Shown piece after piece: positions 15,332 to 24,165 of a DNA stretch of 58,446 nt. Source of the DNA: Streptomyces sp. man185. GTDB lineage: Bacteria > Actinomycetota > Actinomycetes > Streptomycetales > Streptomycetaceae. The stretch lies in contig NTHE01000050.1 in NCBI GenBank assembly GCA_002551355.1, positions 1 to 58,446 on the forward strand. Direction: 5' to 3'. Below the pieces are notes generated by a model. That model was not told the DNA's origin. It saw only the letters and a list, made by a program, of their open reading frames with translations, and did no database searches. Position 1 is the stretch's first letter. Each line of letters opens with the position of its first letter. Both the position numbers and the translations under genes were made by a program.

Positions 15332-16585
15332 GTGGGCCGAACGACCGACGACATCGAGGACCTGCTGCGCCGCCACGCGCCGCAGGTCCTCGGCGCGCTG
15401 GTGCGCCGGTACGGGCACTTCGACCCGGCCGAGGACTCCGCCCAGGAAGCCCTGATCGCCGCCGCCGAGCAGTGGCCGCGGGACGGGGTCCCCGACAACC
15501 CGCGCGGCTGGCTGATCCGGGTCGCCTCCCGCCGCCTCACCGACCGGCTGCGCAGCGACGAGGCCCGGCGGCGGCGCGAGGAGACGGCGGCGGCCCTCAC
15601 CCCGACGGACGCGTTCGTCGCGCCGCCACCCGGGGAAGGGCCCACCGGTCTTGACCGGGCCCCTTCCGAGGACGACACGCTCACCCTGCTCTTCCTGTGC
15701 TGCCACCCCGCGCTCTCCCCCGCCGCCCAGATCGCGCTGACCCTCCGCGCGGTCGGCGGCCTCACCACGGCGGAGATCGCCCGCGCCCATCTGGTGCCGG
15801 AGGCGACGATGGCGCAGCGGATCAGCCGGGCCAAGCGGACGGTGCGCGGCACGCGGTTCCGGCAGCCGGACGCCCAGGACCGCGACCAGCGGCTCGCCGC
15901 CGTGCTCCAGGTCCTCTACCTGGTCTTCAACGAGGGCTACACCGCCACCGCGGGCCCCGACCTCCACCGCACGGACCTGGCGCGCGAGGCGATCCGGCTG
16001 ACCCGCGCCGTCCGCAGGCTGCTCCCTCACGAGGGCCGGGTCACCGGGCTGCTGGCGCTGATGGTCCTCACCGAGGCGCGCACCCCGGCGCGCAACGGCC
16101 CGGACGGTGAGCTGATCCCCCTCGACGAACAGGACCGGGCCCTCTGGGACCGTACGGCGATCGCCGAGGGCACCGCACTGGCCGAGGAGGCGCTCGCCCA
16201 GGGGCCGGCCGGCGACTACCAGCTCCAGGCCGCGATCGCCGCCCTGCACGACGAGGCGGAGCGCGCCGAGGACACCGACTGGCCGCAGATCCTCGCCCTG
16301 TACGACCTCCTCGTGCGGCGCTCCCCCGACCCCGCCGCCGCGCTGGGCCGGACGGTCGCCGTGGCCATGGTGCACGGCCCCCGGGCGGGGCTGGCGGAGG
16401 TCGACGCGCTGGCGGGGGCGGCGGAGCACCGGCACTACCGGCTCGACGCCGTACGCGGCCATCTCCTGGAGCGCGCCGGGGAGCCGGCCGCCGCCCGTAC
16501 CGCCTACCGCGCGGCCGCCGACGCCACCCTCAGCGAGCCCGAGGCCCGCTACCTGCGCCTTCGCGCGGACCGGCTGGACGGGTAG
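15332..16585 (+). CDS. ECF42-group RNA polymerase sigma factor
   Basis: 417-residue extracytoplasmic-function sigma factor with a long C-terminal extension. Region 2 (about 5-70) includes FDPAEDSAQEALIAA and PRGWLIRVASRRLTDRL. Region 4 (about 115-170) includes PAAQIALTLRAVGGLTTAEIA and ATMAQRISRAKR. The remaining 240 residues form the TPR-like extension typical of this group (EGYTATAGPDLHRTDLAREA, LAEVDALAG), believed to replace a separate anti-sigma factor. GTG 15332 has GGAAGG upstream. It forms an operon with the DGPF gene. Confidence 0.95.
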   Translation: MGRTTDDIEDLLRRHAPQVLGALVRRYGHFDPAEDSAQEALIAAAEQWPRDGVPDNPRGWLIRVASRRLTDRLRSDEARRRREETAAALTPTDAFVAPPPGEGPTGLDRAPSEDDTLTLLFLCCHPALSPAAQIALTLRAVGGLTTAEIARAHLVPEATMAQRISRAKRTVRGTRFRQPDAQDRDQRLAAVLQVLYLVFNEGYTATAGPDLHRTDLAREAIRLTRAVRRLLPHEGRVTGLLALMVLTEARTPARNGPDGELIPLDEQDRALWDRTAIAEGTALAEEALAQGPAGDYQLQAAIAALHDEAERAEDTDWPQILALYDLLVRRSPDPAAALGRTVAVAMVHGPRAGLAEVDALAGAAEHRHYRLDAVRGHLLERAGEPAAARTAYRAAADATLSEPEARYLRLRADRLDG

Positions 16586-16591
16586 GGCTTA

Positions 16592-16612
16592 CTCTCTTCG
16601 GCCGAAAGAGAG
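16592..16612. repeat. Inverted repeat between the ECF42 gene and the repair gene
   Basis: CTCTCTT and AAGAGAG flank the palindromic centre CGGCCG (with one unpaired A) at 16592-16612, seven bases after the sigma stop and about 60 bases before the next start. It could be a short terminator or an operator for the downstream gene. No further evidence. Confidence 0.45.
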
Positions 16613-16670
16613 GAGGCCATCGGCGCAGTCCCGGTCGCCGCCGTCCGCCGTGCTCGCGATGATCGGCAGC

Positions 16671-17348
16671 ATGACCACGAGCGACAGCGGCAAGACACAG
16701 GGCAGCGGCAAGGACGTGGGCGCAGACCGGGGCAAGGACACCACCCTGCGGATCGCCCAGAACCCGGAGGCCGACGAGCTCCTCGGCCGCAGCCCGCTGG
16801 CCGCCCTGGTCGGCATGCTGCTGGACCAACAGGTGCCGATGGAGTGGGCGTTCACGGGCCCGTACACCCTCGCGGAACGCATGGGCTCCGACGACCTGGA
16901 CGCGGGGCGGATCGCCGCCTACGACCCGGACGCCTTCACCGAGCTGTTCACCGCCAAACCGGCCCTGCACCGCTACCCCGGCTCCATGGCGAAGCGGGTG
17001 CAGCAGCTGTGCCAGTTCCTGGTCGCCGAGTACGACGGCGACGCGAGCGCGGTGTGGCGGGACGCCGCGACCGGCGACGACCTGCTGGAACGCCTCAAGG
17101 CGCTGCCCGGCTTCGGCGCCCAGAAGGCCCAGATCTTCCTGGCACTGCTCGGAAAGCAGTTGGGTGTGCGTCCGACGGGGTGGCGGAAGGCGGCGGGCCC
17201 GTACGGGGAGGCGGGATCGCACCGGTCGGTCGCCGACATCACGGGCCCGGAGTCGCTCGTCGAGGTGCGTGCGTACAAACAGGAGGCCAAGGCGGCGGCC
17301 AAGGCGGCCAAGGCAGCGAAGAAGCCCGGCGCCTCGCCGAAGAAGTGA
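16671..17348 (+). CDS. HhH-GPD-family base-excision repair protein
   Basis: About 225 residues, the size of actinobacterial HhH-GPD DNA repair proteins. Family segments are SPLAALVGMLLDQQVPMEWAF, YPGSMAKRVQQLCQFL and the helix-hairpin-helix LKALPGFGAQKAQIFLALLG. It probably excises damaged bases; substrate range is unknown. The C-terminus is a Lys/Ala-rich tail (KAAAKAAKAAKK) that could help DNA binding. I use ATG 16671; in-frame GTG 16650 and ATG 16659 are alternatives, none with a clear ribosome site. Confidence 0.85.
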   Translation: MTTSDSGKTQGSGKDVGADRGKDTTLRIAQNPEADELLGRSPLAALVGMLLDQQVPMEWAFTGPYTLAERMGSDDLDAGRIAAYDPDAFTELFTAKPALHRYPGSMAKRVQQLCQFLVAEYDGDASAVWRDAATGDDLLERLKALPGFGAQKAQIFLALLGKQLGVRPTGWRKAAGPYGEAGSHRSVADITGPESLVEVRAYKQEAKAAAKAAKAAKKPGASPKK

Positions 17349-17550
17349 CACGGCGGTACGGAGGAAGTGAGACGGCCATGCGCCGGAACTGGCCGACGCC
17401 CCCACCCCACCGATGAGAATCGGCCACACCGGTTCACAGGCGTCACCCCACTCGCTAGCTTTCGCAGCACATTCGTTCAGCCGTTCAGCCGCTGAGCCGC
17501 TCGGAGCACCAGCGGCTCGGGCACCAGCCGTTCAGACCGGAAGGACTCCT

Positions 17551-19107
17551 GTGCACGCAACACGTCGCAGAGCCATGGCTGTCGTGGCCGCCACCGCCCT
17601 GGCCACACCGCTCCTCCTGGCCGCGTCCCCGCACCCCGGACGCCCCGCATCGCACGACCCCGGGAAGGAAGCGGCAAAGCTGTCAAGGGAGTTGGTGAGA
17701 AACGCGTCCGCGCGCGACGCCTACCGCCACCTCCAGCAGTTCCAGGCGATAGCCGACTCCACCGATGGTCACCGCGCCGCCGGTTCGCTGGGTCACGACG
17801 CCTCGGCGGCGTACGTCTACCGGCAGCTCCAGCGGGCCGGGTACAAGGTCTCGTACGAGACCTTCCGCTTCACCTACACGGAGACGCTGGCCGAAAAGCT
17901 CGCCGTGGTGACGCCGACGCCCCGCGACGTGACGATCAAGGCCATGACGTACACGCCGTCGACGAAGGAGGGCGGCCTGACGGCCGCACTCGTCGCCGTG
18001 CCCGTCGACGAGACGACGGGCTGTGAGGCCGCCGACTACGCCTCCGCGACCTTCACCGGCAAGATCGCGCTGATCAAGCGCGGCGGCTGCTCGTTCGCCG
18101 AGAAGCAGGCGGCCGCCGCGACCGCGGGCGCGGCCGGCGCGGTCATCTACAACAACGTCGAGGGCGCGCTCTCCGGCACGCTCGGCGAGGTCGCCGCCGG
18201 GAAGATCCCGACCGGCGGCCTCACCCAGGAGGAGGGCGAGAATCTCGTCGCCGACCTCGCGAACGGCGAGGTCACGGTCTCCTTCGAGATCCGCGAGCTC
18301 CAGGAGGACCGCGCCACCCGCAACGTCATCGCCGAAACACCCGGCGGCAGCGCGGCGCGGACGGTGATGCTCGGCGCCCACCTCGACTCGGTGACCGAGG
18401 GCCCCGGCATCAACGACAACGGCTCCGGCTCCGCCGGCCTGCTCGACGTCGCCCTGAAGCTGGCGAAGTCGAAGGGCAACCCGGCCAACAAGGTGCGGTT
18501 CGCCTGGTGGTCGGCCGAGGAGAACGGGCTGATCGGCTCGGAGAAGTACGTCGCGGCCCTGAGTGAGAAGCAGCGCGAGCAGATCAAGCTCTACCTGAAC
18601 TTCGACATGATCGCCTCGCCGAACGGCGTCCAGTTCGTCTTCGACGGCGACGACTCCGACGAGGTCGGCGAGGGCCCAGGACCGGAGGGCTCGGCCCAAC
18701 TGGAGCGCGACATCAACGAGTTCCTCGACGGCAAGAGCAAGCCGCACGAGGGCACAGACTTCACCGGCCGCTCGGACTACGGCCCGTTCATCGACGCCGG
18801 CATTCCCTCCGGCGGTACGGACACCGGGGCGGAGGGCATCAAGACGGCGGCCCAGGCCCAGATGTTCGGCGGCGAGTCCGGGATCGCGTACGACCCCTGC
18901 TACCACGCGGCCTGCGACGACCTGGACAACATCGACCTGGGCCACTTCGACACCAACATCGATGTGATCGCCAACGCCGTGGGAACGTACGCGCACGACC
19001 TGCGCTCCCTGACCCGCCCGGTCACCCCGGACACCGGCTCCGGCACACCGGGCAGCGGCGGCAGTGGCGGCGGCCTGCGCGAGGGCCACGGCCGGGTTTC
19101 GGAGTAG
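17551..19107 (+). CDS. Secreted M28-family aminopeptidase with PA domain
   Basis: 518-residue secreted zinc aminopeptidase, similar to the Streptomyces griseus enzyme. A Sec signal (THATRRR-type n-region, then MAVVAATALATPLLLAA) is followed by a propeptide-like region and a protease-associated domain (about 150-250, GCEAADYASATFTGKIALIKRG). The peptidase domain has the two-zinc ligands in GAHLDSV, INDNGSGSAG, SAEENGLIGS, NFDMIASPN and DPCYHAACDD. A Ser/Gly-rich tail ends the protein. GTG 17551 has GGAAGGA six bases upstream. The leader at 17476-17535 contains repeated GTTCAGCCG units and an 8-bp hairpin (GAGCCGCT/AGCGGCTC). A strong terminator follows. Confidence 0.94.
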   Translation: MHATRRRAMAVVAATALATPLLLAASPHPGRPASHDPGKEAAKLSRELVRNASARDAYRHLQQFQAIADSTDGHRAAGSLGHDASAAYVYRQLQRAGYKVSYETFRFTYTETLAEKLAVVTPTPRDVTIKAMTYTPSTKEGGLTAALVAVPVDETTGCEAADYASATFTGKIALIKRGGCSFAEKQAAAATAGAAGAVIYNNVEGALSGTLGEVAAGKIPTGGLTQEEGENLVADLANGEVTVSFEIRELQEDRATRNVIAETPGGSAARTVMLGAHLDSVTEGPGINDNGSGSAGLLDVALKLAKSKGNPANKVRFAWWSAEENGLIGSEKYVAALSEKQREQIKLYLNFDMIASPNGVQFVFDGDDSDEVGEGPGPEGSAQLERDINEFLDGKSKPHEGTDFTGRSDYGPFIDAGIPSGGTDTGAEGIKTAAQAQMFGGESGIAYDPCYHAACDDLDNIDLGHFDTNIDVIANAVGTYAHDLRSLTRPVTPDTGSGTPGSGGSGGGLREGHGRVSE

Positions 19108-19151
19108 CGGCCACCTCTCCCCGGAGTCCGTGAGCGACGCGGACGCGAGCA

Positions 19152-19197
19152 GTGAGGGGGCCGGTACGGAGCCTGGATCCCGTACCGGCCCCCTCAC
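19152..19197 (+). terminator. Terminator after the aminopeptidase gene
   Basis: An 18-bp perfect stem (GTGAGGGGGCCGGTACGG, 19152-19169, with 19180-19197) and 10-base loop, 44 bases beyond the stop. A C/A-rich tract (CCCACCCC repeats, 19196-19275) follows it. Confidence 0.85.
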
Positions 19198-19378
19198 CCC
19201 ACGCCCCGGGCCCCCCACGCCGCCCACGCCTCCACCCCACCCACTCCCATCCCCACTCCACCCCACCCCACCCCCGTCCCGGTATCCCGCCCTATCCAGC
19301 GCTATACGGCCTTTGCACCGGCATCGTGGTGAGCTTCCGTGGCTGCGCCCGGTGGCTCTTGACCGGTAGGCTTTCCGT

Positions 19379-19675
19379 GTGATCTTCAAGCGCATCGGAA
19401 ATGGGAAGCCATACCCCGACCACGGCCGGGAAAGCACCCGCCAGTGGGCGGACGTCGCGCCGCGTCCGGTTCGCCTGGACCAGCTCGTGACCACCAAGGG
19501 CCAGCTGGACCTGGAGACCCTCCTCGCCGAGGACTCCACGTTCTACGGCGACCTGTTCGCGCACGTCGTGAAGTGGCAGGGCGACCTCTACCTGGAGGAC
19601 GGTCTGCACCGGGCGGTCCGCGCCGCGCTGCAACAGCGCCAGGTACTGCACGCGCGCGTCCTCGACCTGGGCTGA
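19379..19675 (+). CDS. VapB-like conserved actinobacterial protein without a toxin gene
   Basis: 98-residue protein (MIFKRIGNGKPYPDHGRES, then QWADVAPRPVRLDQLVTTK, TFYGDLFAHVVKW). Close relatives are strongly conserved in Streptomyces and tend to be labelled VapB-family antitoxin, but no PIN-domain gene is adjacent and no ribbon-helix-helix is obvious. Strong conservation with no partner argues for a housekeeping role. GTG 19379 is the start; the leader is short and no strong ribosome site is visible. Confidence 0.75.
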   Translation: MIFKRIGNGKPYPDHGRESTRQWADVAPRPVRLDQLVTTKGQLDLETLLAEDSTFYGDLFAHVVKWQGDLYLEDGLHRAVRAALQQRQVLHARVLDLG

Positions 19676-19860
19676 CACACCGCCCCCGGCGCCCGCACCC
19701 CGCCGCACGGCACGCACACCCCACCGGCACACACCCCATCCGGGTTTTCCGCATCCCCTTAAGACGCTGATTCGGGCTTTCGGGTGCTTTCACGCTCATC
19801 CGGGTGCCATACGTTGATCATTTAGTACGCATCATCACCGGGTCGCATTACGCTGCCTCC

Positions 19861-20487
19861 ATGAGCATGCTCACTCCCCCCGGCATGGGCGGAAAGTACC
19901 GCATCACGGGCGACGCCTACCCCCGTATGCGCCGCCCCCGGCACCGCCGCAGGCTGGTCCTTGCGGGCATCGGAGCCGTCGTCGCCCTCAGCCTGGCCGG
20001 CTGGGGCACTCTGCAGCTCATCGACGTCTTCACCGGCGGCGACAGAAGCGCCAGCGCGGCCGACCACAAGCGGGACTGCCCCACCGCGAAGCCGTCCGCG
20101 GTCCCCGCCAAGGCGCTGCCGAAACCGGCCGCGATCAAGGTCAACGTCTACAACGCGACGACGCGCAGCGGGCTGGCCAAGGCCGCCGCCGAGGAGCTCA
20201 AGAAGCGCGGCTTCGCCATCGGCGAGGTGGGCAACGCGTCGAAGCAGTACGACAAGAAGGTGCCGGGCGCCGGCGTGCTGCTCGGAGCACCGGCCGCGAA
20301 GAACGGCAGCTTTACCGTGCTCGGCACCCAGCTGGCGGGCACGGTGCAGAAGACGGACACCCGCAAGACGGGCGAGGTCGACCTGATCCTCGGTGCGCAG
20401 TTCAAGGCGTTCAGCACTCCGAAGGAAGCCACGGCGGCGATGGCGGCCCTGACGAAGCCGGCCCCGTCCCCGTCCCCCTCCTGCTGA
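19861..20487 (+). CDS. LytR C-terminal-domain envelope protein
   Basis: 208-residue membrane-anchored protein. A basic cytoplasmic N-terminus (MRRPRHRRR) and one membrane segment (LVLAGIGAVVALSLAGWG) precede an extracytoplasmic linker and a LytR_C domain (about 95-195, IKVNVYNATTRSGLAKAAAEELKKRGF). It ends with a Pro/Ser tail and a final Cys. Such domains accompany LytR-CpsA-Psr wall glycopolymer ligases, but this protein lacks the catalytic LCP part. ATG 19861 is chosen; the frame is open to 19804 but that segment is unrelated. Confidence 0.88.
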   Translation: MSMLTPPGMGGKYRITGDAYPRMRRPRHRRRLVLAGIGAVVALSLAGWGTLQLIDVFTGGDRSASAADHKRDCPTAKPSAVPAKALPKPAAIKVNVYNATTRSGLAKAAAEELKKRGFAIGEVGNASKQYDKKVPGAGVLLGAPAAKNGSFTVLGTQLAGTVQKTDTRKTGEVDLILGAQFKAFSTPKEATAAMAALTKPAPSPSPSC

Positions 20488-20524
20488 CCGGGGCCGGGCC
20501 TGGCCGACCTCCGGCACACCCGAA

Positions 20525-20578
20525 GCGCCCCGCCCCGGCACCGTACGGACGAGACCGTACGACGCCGGATCGGGGCGC
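20525..20578. terminator. Bidirectional terminator between LytR_C gene and upp
   Basis: Nested inverted repeats: GCGCCCCG (20525-20532) with CGGGGCGC (20571-20578), CGGC with GCCG, and CGTACG (20542-20547) with CGTACG (20556-20561). It lies between two converging genes. Confidence 0.75.
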
Positions 20579-20638
20579 GAAGTCGTGATGGGGGCAGGAG
20601 GGGGGCGGGGCCGGGTCCTGCCCGTGCCCGCTCAAGTC

Positions 20639-21274
20639 CTACTCGGCCGTGCCGTACATCCGGTCGCCCGCGTCCCCGAGGCCCGGGACGATGTAGCCGC
20701 TCTCGTTGAGCCGCTCGTCGACGGAGGCCGTGACGACGGTGACCGGGGTCCCGGCCAGCTCGCGCTCCATCACCTCGACGCCCTCGGGCGCCGCGAGGAG
20801 GACGACGGCGGTGACATCGTCGGCGCCACGCTTGATCAGCTCACGGATGGCCGCGACGAGGGTGCCGCCGGTGGCCAGCATCGGATCCAGGACGTAGACC
20901 TGGCGGCCGGAGAGGTCCTCGGGCATCCGGGTCGCGTACGTCTCCGCCTGGAGCGTCTCCTCGTTGCGGATCATGCCGAGGAAGCCCACCTCGGCGGTGG
21001 GCAGCAGCCGCACCATGCCGTCCAGCATGCCCAGACCGGCCCGCAGGATCGGGACGACCAGGGGCCGGGGGTGCGAGAGCTTCACCCCGGTCGTGGGCGT
21101 CACCGGGGTCTCGATGTCGACCTGCTCGGTGCGCACATCCCTGGTGGCCTCGTAGGCGAGGAGGGTGACCAGCTCGTCGGCGAGCCGCCGGAAGGTCGGG
21201 GAGTCGGTGCGCTTGTCGCGCAGCGTGGTGAGTTTGTGCGCCACCAGCGGGTGGTCGACGACGTGGATCCGCAT
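20639..21274 (-). CDS. upp: Uracil phosphoribosyltransferase
   Basis: 211-residue pyrimidine-salvage enzyme making UMP from uracil and PRPP. It starts MRIHVVDHPLVAHKLTTLRD and carries the PRPP loop YVLDPMLATGGTLVAA, PILRAGLGMLDGM and the uracil-binding C-terminal segment GYIVPGLGDAGDRMYGT. Length and all motifs are intact. It is divergent from the small hypothetical at 21377, with upp, tadA and their neighbours in the order usual for Streptomyces. Confidence 0.97.
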   Translation of the reverse strand: MRIHVVDHPLVAHKLTTLRDKRTDSPTFRRLADELVTLLAYEATRDVRTEQVDIETPVTPTTGVKLSHPRPLVVPILRAGLGMLDGMVRLLPTAEVGFLGMIRNEETLQAETYATRMPEDLSGRQVYVLDPMLATGGTLVAAIRELIKRGADDVTAVVLLAAPEGVEVMERELAGTPVTVVTASVDERLNESGYIVPGLGDAGDRMYGTAE

Positions 21275-21376
21275 GCGTCAACAGTAACCGCGCCGCCCGG
21301 CACTCTGCGCTGGCATCAACCACCTGTTCGGGGGGAAGGTGGGGGCATACGGACCCAGCACTGGGGTGGTGTGTCG

Positions 21377-21637
21377 ATGGCTGACGGGGAACTGCGGGGC
21401 AACCCGGCCTCGCGCGGGCCGCGCGACGGGCGCGACGCCGAGGTCGTGGCAGGTGCCACGGGCGCGGCGGGCGACGTCCAGGACGCGCAGGAGAGTGACG
21501 CGGCCCGCCGGCGGCGACGCGCCCAGTTCCTCCGTGAGCTCCATGAGGCCAAGCAGTTGCGGGACCGGGTGCAGCCGCGCCGGGCCCGGGCGGCCCGGAT
21601 GCGGCAACAGATGCGGATGCGCACGTTCCGCTGGTGA
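21377..21637 (+). CDS. Small basic conserved hypothetical protein
   Basis: 86 residues, Ala/Gly/Asp-rich first half and very Arg-rich second half (DAARRRRRAQFLRELHEAKQLRDRV, then MRQQMRMRTFRW at the end). It probably forms one helix and could bind nucleic acid. A similar small gene sits between upp and the tadA-associated gene in other streptomycetes. ATG 21377; no strong ribosome site. Confidence 0.65.
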   Translation: MADGELRGNPASRGPRDGRDAEVVAGATGAAGDVQDAQESDAARRRRRAQFLRELHEAKQLRDRVQPRRARAARMRQQMRMRTFRW

Positions 21638-21967
21638 GCGGCCGGGAATCGGCGGGACTTCGACGGGCTTCGGCGGATGAACGACGGGCGCTGCCCGGCG
21701 CTCTGCCCGGCGATTTCCTCCGCTGAACCCTCCAGGTACCACCGGCGCACTCCCCCTCCAGTCGGCCCACCGATCCGCCCTCCGATCGGCCCGTCAGGGC
21801 GAGGGCCGACCAGGCACTCCTGGAACTGATGGCCGACGCAACGGTCGAAGAGGTCTCGCACGGCGCTTGTTTCTGCCACGATGCCGATTGGGCGGGGCCC
21901 AGGACGGACGGATCACCGTTCGCCCTCCCGTCGGACCGATTCGCCTATGACCAGTGGGAGAGTCACG

Positions 21968-22525
21968 GTGTACTTCGCCGCACTGCTCGCGCGCACCGAA
22001 GACGGGTGGGAAGCGAGCGATACAGAGCTCGACGATGTGGAGACCCTGTCCGATCTGACGGACCGGGCCCGGGAGGCCTCGGTGGACGAGGACACGGTCC
22101 TGGTCTATATCGAGCAGGAGGACGCCTGGTTCGGCGTCGTCCGGGTGGACGGTGAGGAGGACCCCCGAATCTACGTCTCGGACGCGTCCGCCGCCGCCCG
22201 CTCCTCCTACGGGGAGATCCTGCTCACCGACGAACTGCTCGGCCGCGAACCAGGGGCCGAGGACGAGATCGCCGCCCTGGAGGAGCTCGTCGACCTCGAC
22301 GGCACGGAGGACGGCGAACCGGAACGGACCGCCCCCGCGGCCGACACGGACCCGGACGACGACGGCCCCGACCCGGACGCCGTACCGGCTGGACCGATCG
22401 GCGAGCTCGGGGTCCTCGCCGACCTCGGGATGTCCGAGAAGGAGCTGCTGACCCTGCAGACCGACGCACTCTCCGAGATCGCGGAGGCCCTGGGAGCTGC
22501 GGAGGTCCTGGAGTCGGTCCGCTAG
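21968..22525 (+). CDS. tRNA adenosine deaminase-associated protein
   Basis: 185-residue acidic protein found next to tadA in actinobacteria; molecular role unknown. The conserved N-terminus is VYFAALLARTEDGWEASDTELDDV. The middle has EQEDAWFGVVRVDGEEDPRIYVSDA and the C-terminus a helical LGVLADLGMSEKELLTLQ segment. The centre is an Asp/Glu/Pro linker. GTG 21968 with GGGAG eight bases upstream gives the conserved N-terminus; ATG 21947 is an alternative. tadA starts 110 bp downstream. Confidence 0.88.
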   Translation: MYFAALLARTEDGWEASDTELDDVETLSDLTDRAREASVDEDTVLVYIEQEDAWFGVVRVDGEEDPRIYVSDASAAARSSYGEILLTDELLGREPGAEDEIAALEELVDLDGTEDGEPERTAPAADTDPDDDGPDPDAVPAGPIGELGVLADLGMSEKELLTLQTDALSEIAEALGAAEVLESVR

Positions 22526-22634
22526 CCGGGCCGGAGCACCGGACGCCACCACGGCGCCCGCAGGGCGCTCCCCGGCGCCCCCTCCACTTCCTCCCTCTCC
22601 CTGCCCCTCCCCTCCCGTCCGCTAGGGTCCGCGA

Positions 22635-23159
22635 GTGACCGCACGACCGCCGGACCCCTCACCCGAGCCCACCCCGGATCCCGTACGCGTACCCGAGCCC
22701 GACCCCGTACGCGACCCCTGGCAGGCCCCGATGCGCCGCGCCCTGGCCGAGGCCGCGCGGGCGGCGTCGGCCGGCGACGTGCCGGTCGGCGCCGTCGTGC
22801 TCGGCCCCGACGGCGCCGAGCTGGCGACCGGGCACAACGAGCGCGAGGCCACCGGCGACCCGACCGCGCACGCCGAGATCCTGGCCCTGCGCCGAGCGGC
22901 CGAGGCCCACGGCGAATGGCGCCTGACCGACTGCACTCTGGTGGTCACCCTGGAGCCCTGCACGATGTGCGCGGGCGCCCTGGTCCAGTCCCGCGTCGCC
23001 CGGGTCGTCTACGGCGCCCGCGACGAGAAGGCCGGCGCGGCGGGCTCCCTCTGGGACGTGATCCGCGACCGCCGCCTCAACCACCGCCCGGAGGTCATCT
23101 CCGGCGTCCTGGAGCCGGAGTGCGCCGAGCAGCTGACGGCCTTCTTCCGCACGCTCTGA
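22635..23159 (+). CDS. tadA: tRNA-specific adenosine-34 deaminase
   Basis: 174-residue zinc deaminase converting A34 to inosine in tRNA-Arg(ACG). The zinc and catalytic residues are His79-Ala80-Glu81 and PCTMC at 108-112 (Cys109, Cys112). The first 30 residues are a Pro/Asp-rich extension (PDPSPEPTPDPVRVPEPDP) not found in most homologues; translation might start nearer MRRALAEA (22731). The tRNA-Ser(CGA) gene follows 91 bp downstream. Confidence 0.95.
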   Translation: MTARPPDPSPEPTPDPVRVPEPDPVRDPWQAPMRRALAEAARAASAGDVPVGAVVLGPDGAELATGHNEREATGDPTAHAEILALRRAAEAHGEWRLTDCTLVVTLEPCTMCAGALVQSRVARVVYGARDEKAGAAGSLWDVIRDRRLNHRPEVISGVLEPECAEQLTAFFRTL

Positions 23160-23249
23160 CCAGGTACAGCCCCGCCGCCCGACCAGGAGCGGCCGTGCTC
23201 CCGAGAACCGATTTCTGTCCACGCCCCGGGATGGTCTAAGCTCTCTCTC

Positions 23250-23337
23250 GGTAGCGTGTCCGAGCGGCCGAAGGAGCTCGCCTCGAAAGCGAGTGTGGCG
23301 TAACCCGTCACCGTGGGTTCAAATCCCACCGCTACCG
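23250..23337 (+). tRNA. tRNA-Ser (anticodon CGA)
   Basis: 88-nt class II tRNA. The acceptor GGTAGCG (23250-23256) pairs with CGCTACC (23330-23336), G discriminator at 23337, no encoded CCA. Anticodon stem CTCGC/GCGAG with loop CTCGAAA gives anticodon CGA at 23284-23286. The long variable arm of tRNA-Ser and a GTGGG-TTCAAAT-CCCAC T-arm are present. A terminator follows at 23346. The DNA immediately downstream is accessory, so its 3' end is a plausible integration site, although I found no second copy. Confidence 0.97.
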
Positions 23338-23345
23338 CTTGTGGA

Positions 23346-23378
23346 CGAAGGGCCCGGCTCAGTGAGCCGGGCCCTTCG
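23346..23378 (+). terminator. Terminator after tRNA-Ser
   Basis: Perfect 15-bp stem, CGAAGGGCCCGGCTC (23346-23360) with 23364-23378, three-base loop, followed by TTTG, eight bases after the tRNA. Confidence 0.85.
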
Positions 23379-23478
23379 CTTTGCCCTCGTCTCGATTGGC
23401 CGGTACGAGTGCCACGGCGGCCCCCGTCATCGTCGTCGCCCGACCGCTCTCCAGCCTTTCCAGATGCTCGTCGGGCCT

Positions 23479-23970
23479 TCAGTCCGAGGGCGGGGAAGGG
23501 GTCATGTCGTACTCATCGACGTCCAGAAGCGCGCCGGTAGCGGCAAGAAAATCGATTGCTTCGCGGTCCAGCGCCCAGCCGAAGAGGTTGTGCTTGTCTC
23601 TCTCCTGCGGCTGCCCGGTCTCCTCCTGCTGATCGTCGTCGTTGAAGTACCGCACGACCTCCAGCCAGGCTTCGAGGCCCGGCTCCTCTTCGTCTTCTGC
23701 CCTGTTGAACTGCTTCATGAGCTCGGCTATTCGGTCGGTCTGTGGCCGGAGACGGCCCAGGACGCGCGCAATCTGTTCGTCCACGTGCAGGCCTGGTTCC
23801 CTGCACACGACCTTCCAGACCTGACAGAACGGATTCGCAGGGTCAGCAGGGAGGCGGCGCGGGTTGACCACTTTCGTCTCATCAGGCTCGATACCCAGCA
23901 GATCAGTAATCTCCTGCGCCGAGATGCGTCGGCTGGACAGAGCAAAGTAGACGTACTGATGGAGGGGCAT
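23479..23970 (-). CDS. DUF4279-domain protein
   Basis: 163-residue soluble protein. The N-terminus YVYFALSSRRISAQEITDLLGIEPDE is characteristic of DUF4279, whose members are frequent in accessory regions and polymorphic-toxin loci, often as presumed immunity proteins. The C-terminal part is acidic (AEDEEEPGLEAW, FNDDDQQEE). ATG at 23968-23970 starts MPLHQYVYF; the frame is open upstream without similarity. G+C (about 60%) is lower than in core genes. It is the first gene after tRNA-Ser. No toxin gene is adjacent. Confidence 0.7.
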   Translation of the reverse strand: MPLHQYVYFALSSRRISAQEITDLLGIEPDETKVVNPRRLPADPANPFCQVWKVVCREPGLHVDEQIARVLGRLRPQTDRIAELMKQFNRAEDEEEPGLEAWLEVVRYFNDDDQQEETGQPQERDKHNLFGWALDREAIDFLAATGALLDVDEYDMTPSPPSD

Positions 23971-24165
23971 CCCCGGAGAATACGCGTTCACCCTGCACCC
24001 CCACTTGCCTGAGTGCGGGTGAGCATCGACGCCCAGTGAGCCCAAGGTCAAGCAATTCAGGAGCAGCTCCAGAGCTGGGAAAGTCCGTTTGATATTCAGC
24101 CCGGATCTGGCCTGTGTCGCCACGCTCGCGTCACCCGTAACTCGGCACACAGCAGTGCAGGCGAC

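Noticed and set aside
13507..15654. A 715-codon open frame across cobL and the ECF42 operon
   Set aside because: It crosses genes on both strands with convincing motifs; no protein family visible.
19379..19675. A functional VapBC pair at the VapB-like gene
   Set aside because: No PIN-domain gene lies on either side and the protein lacks a clear ribbon-helix-helix.
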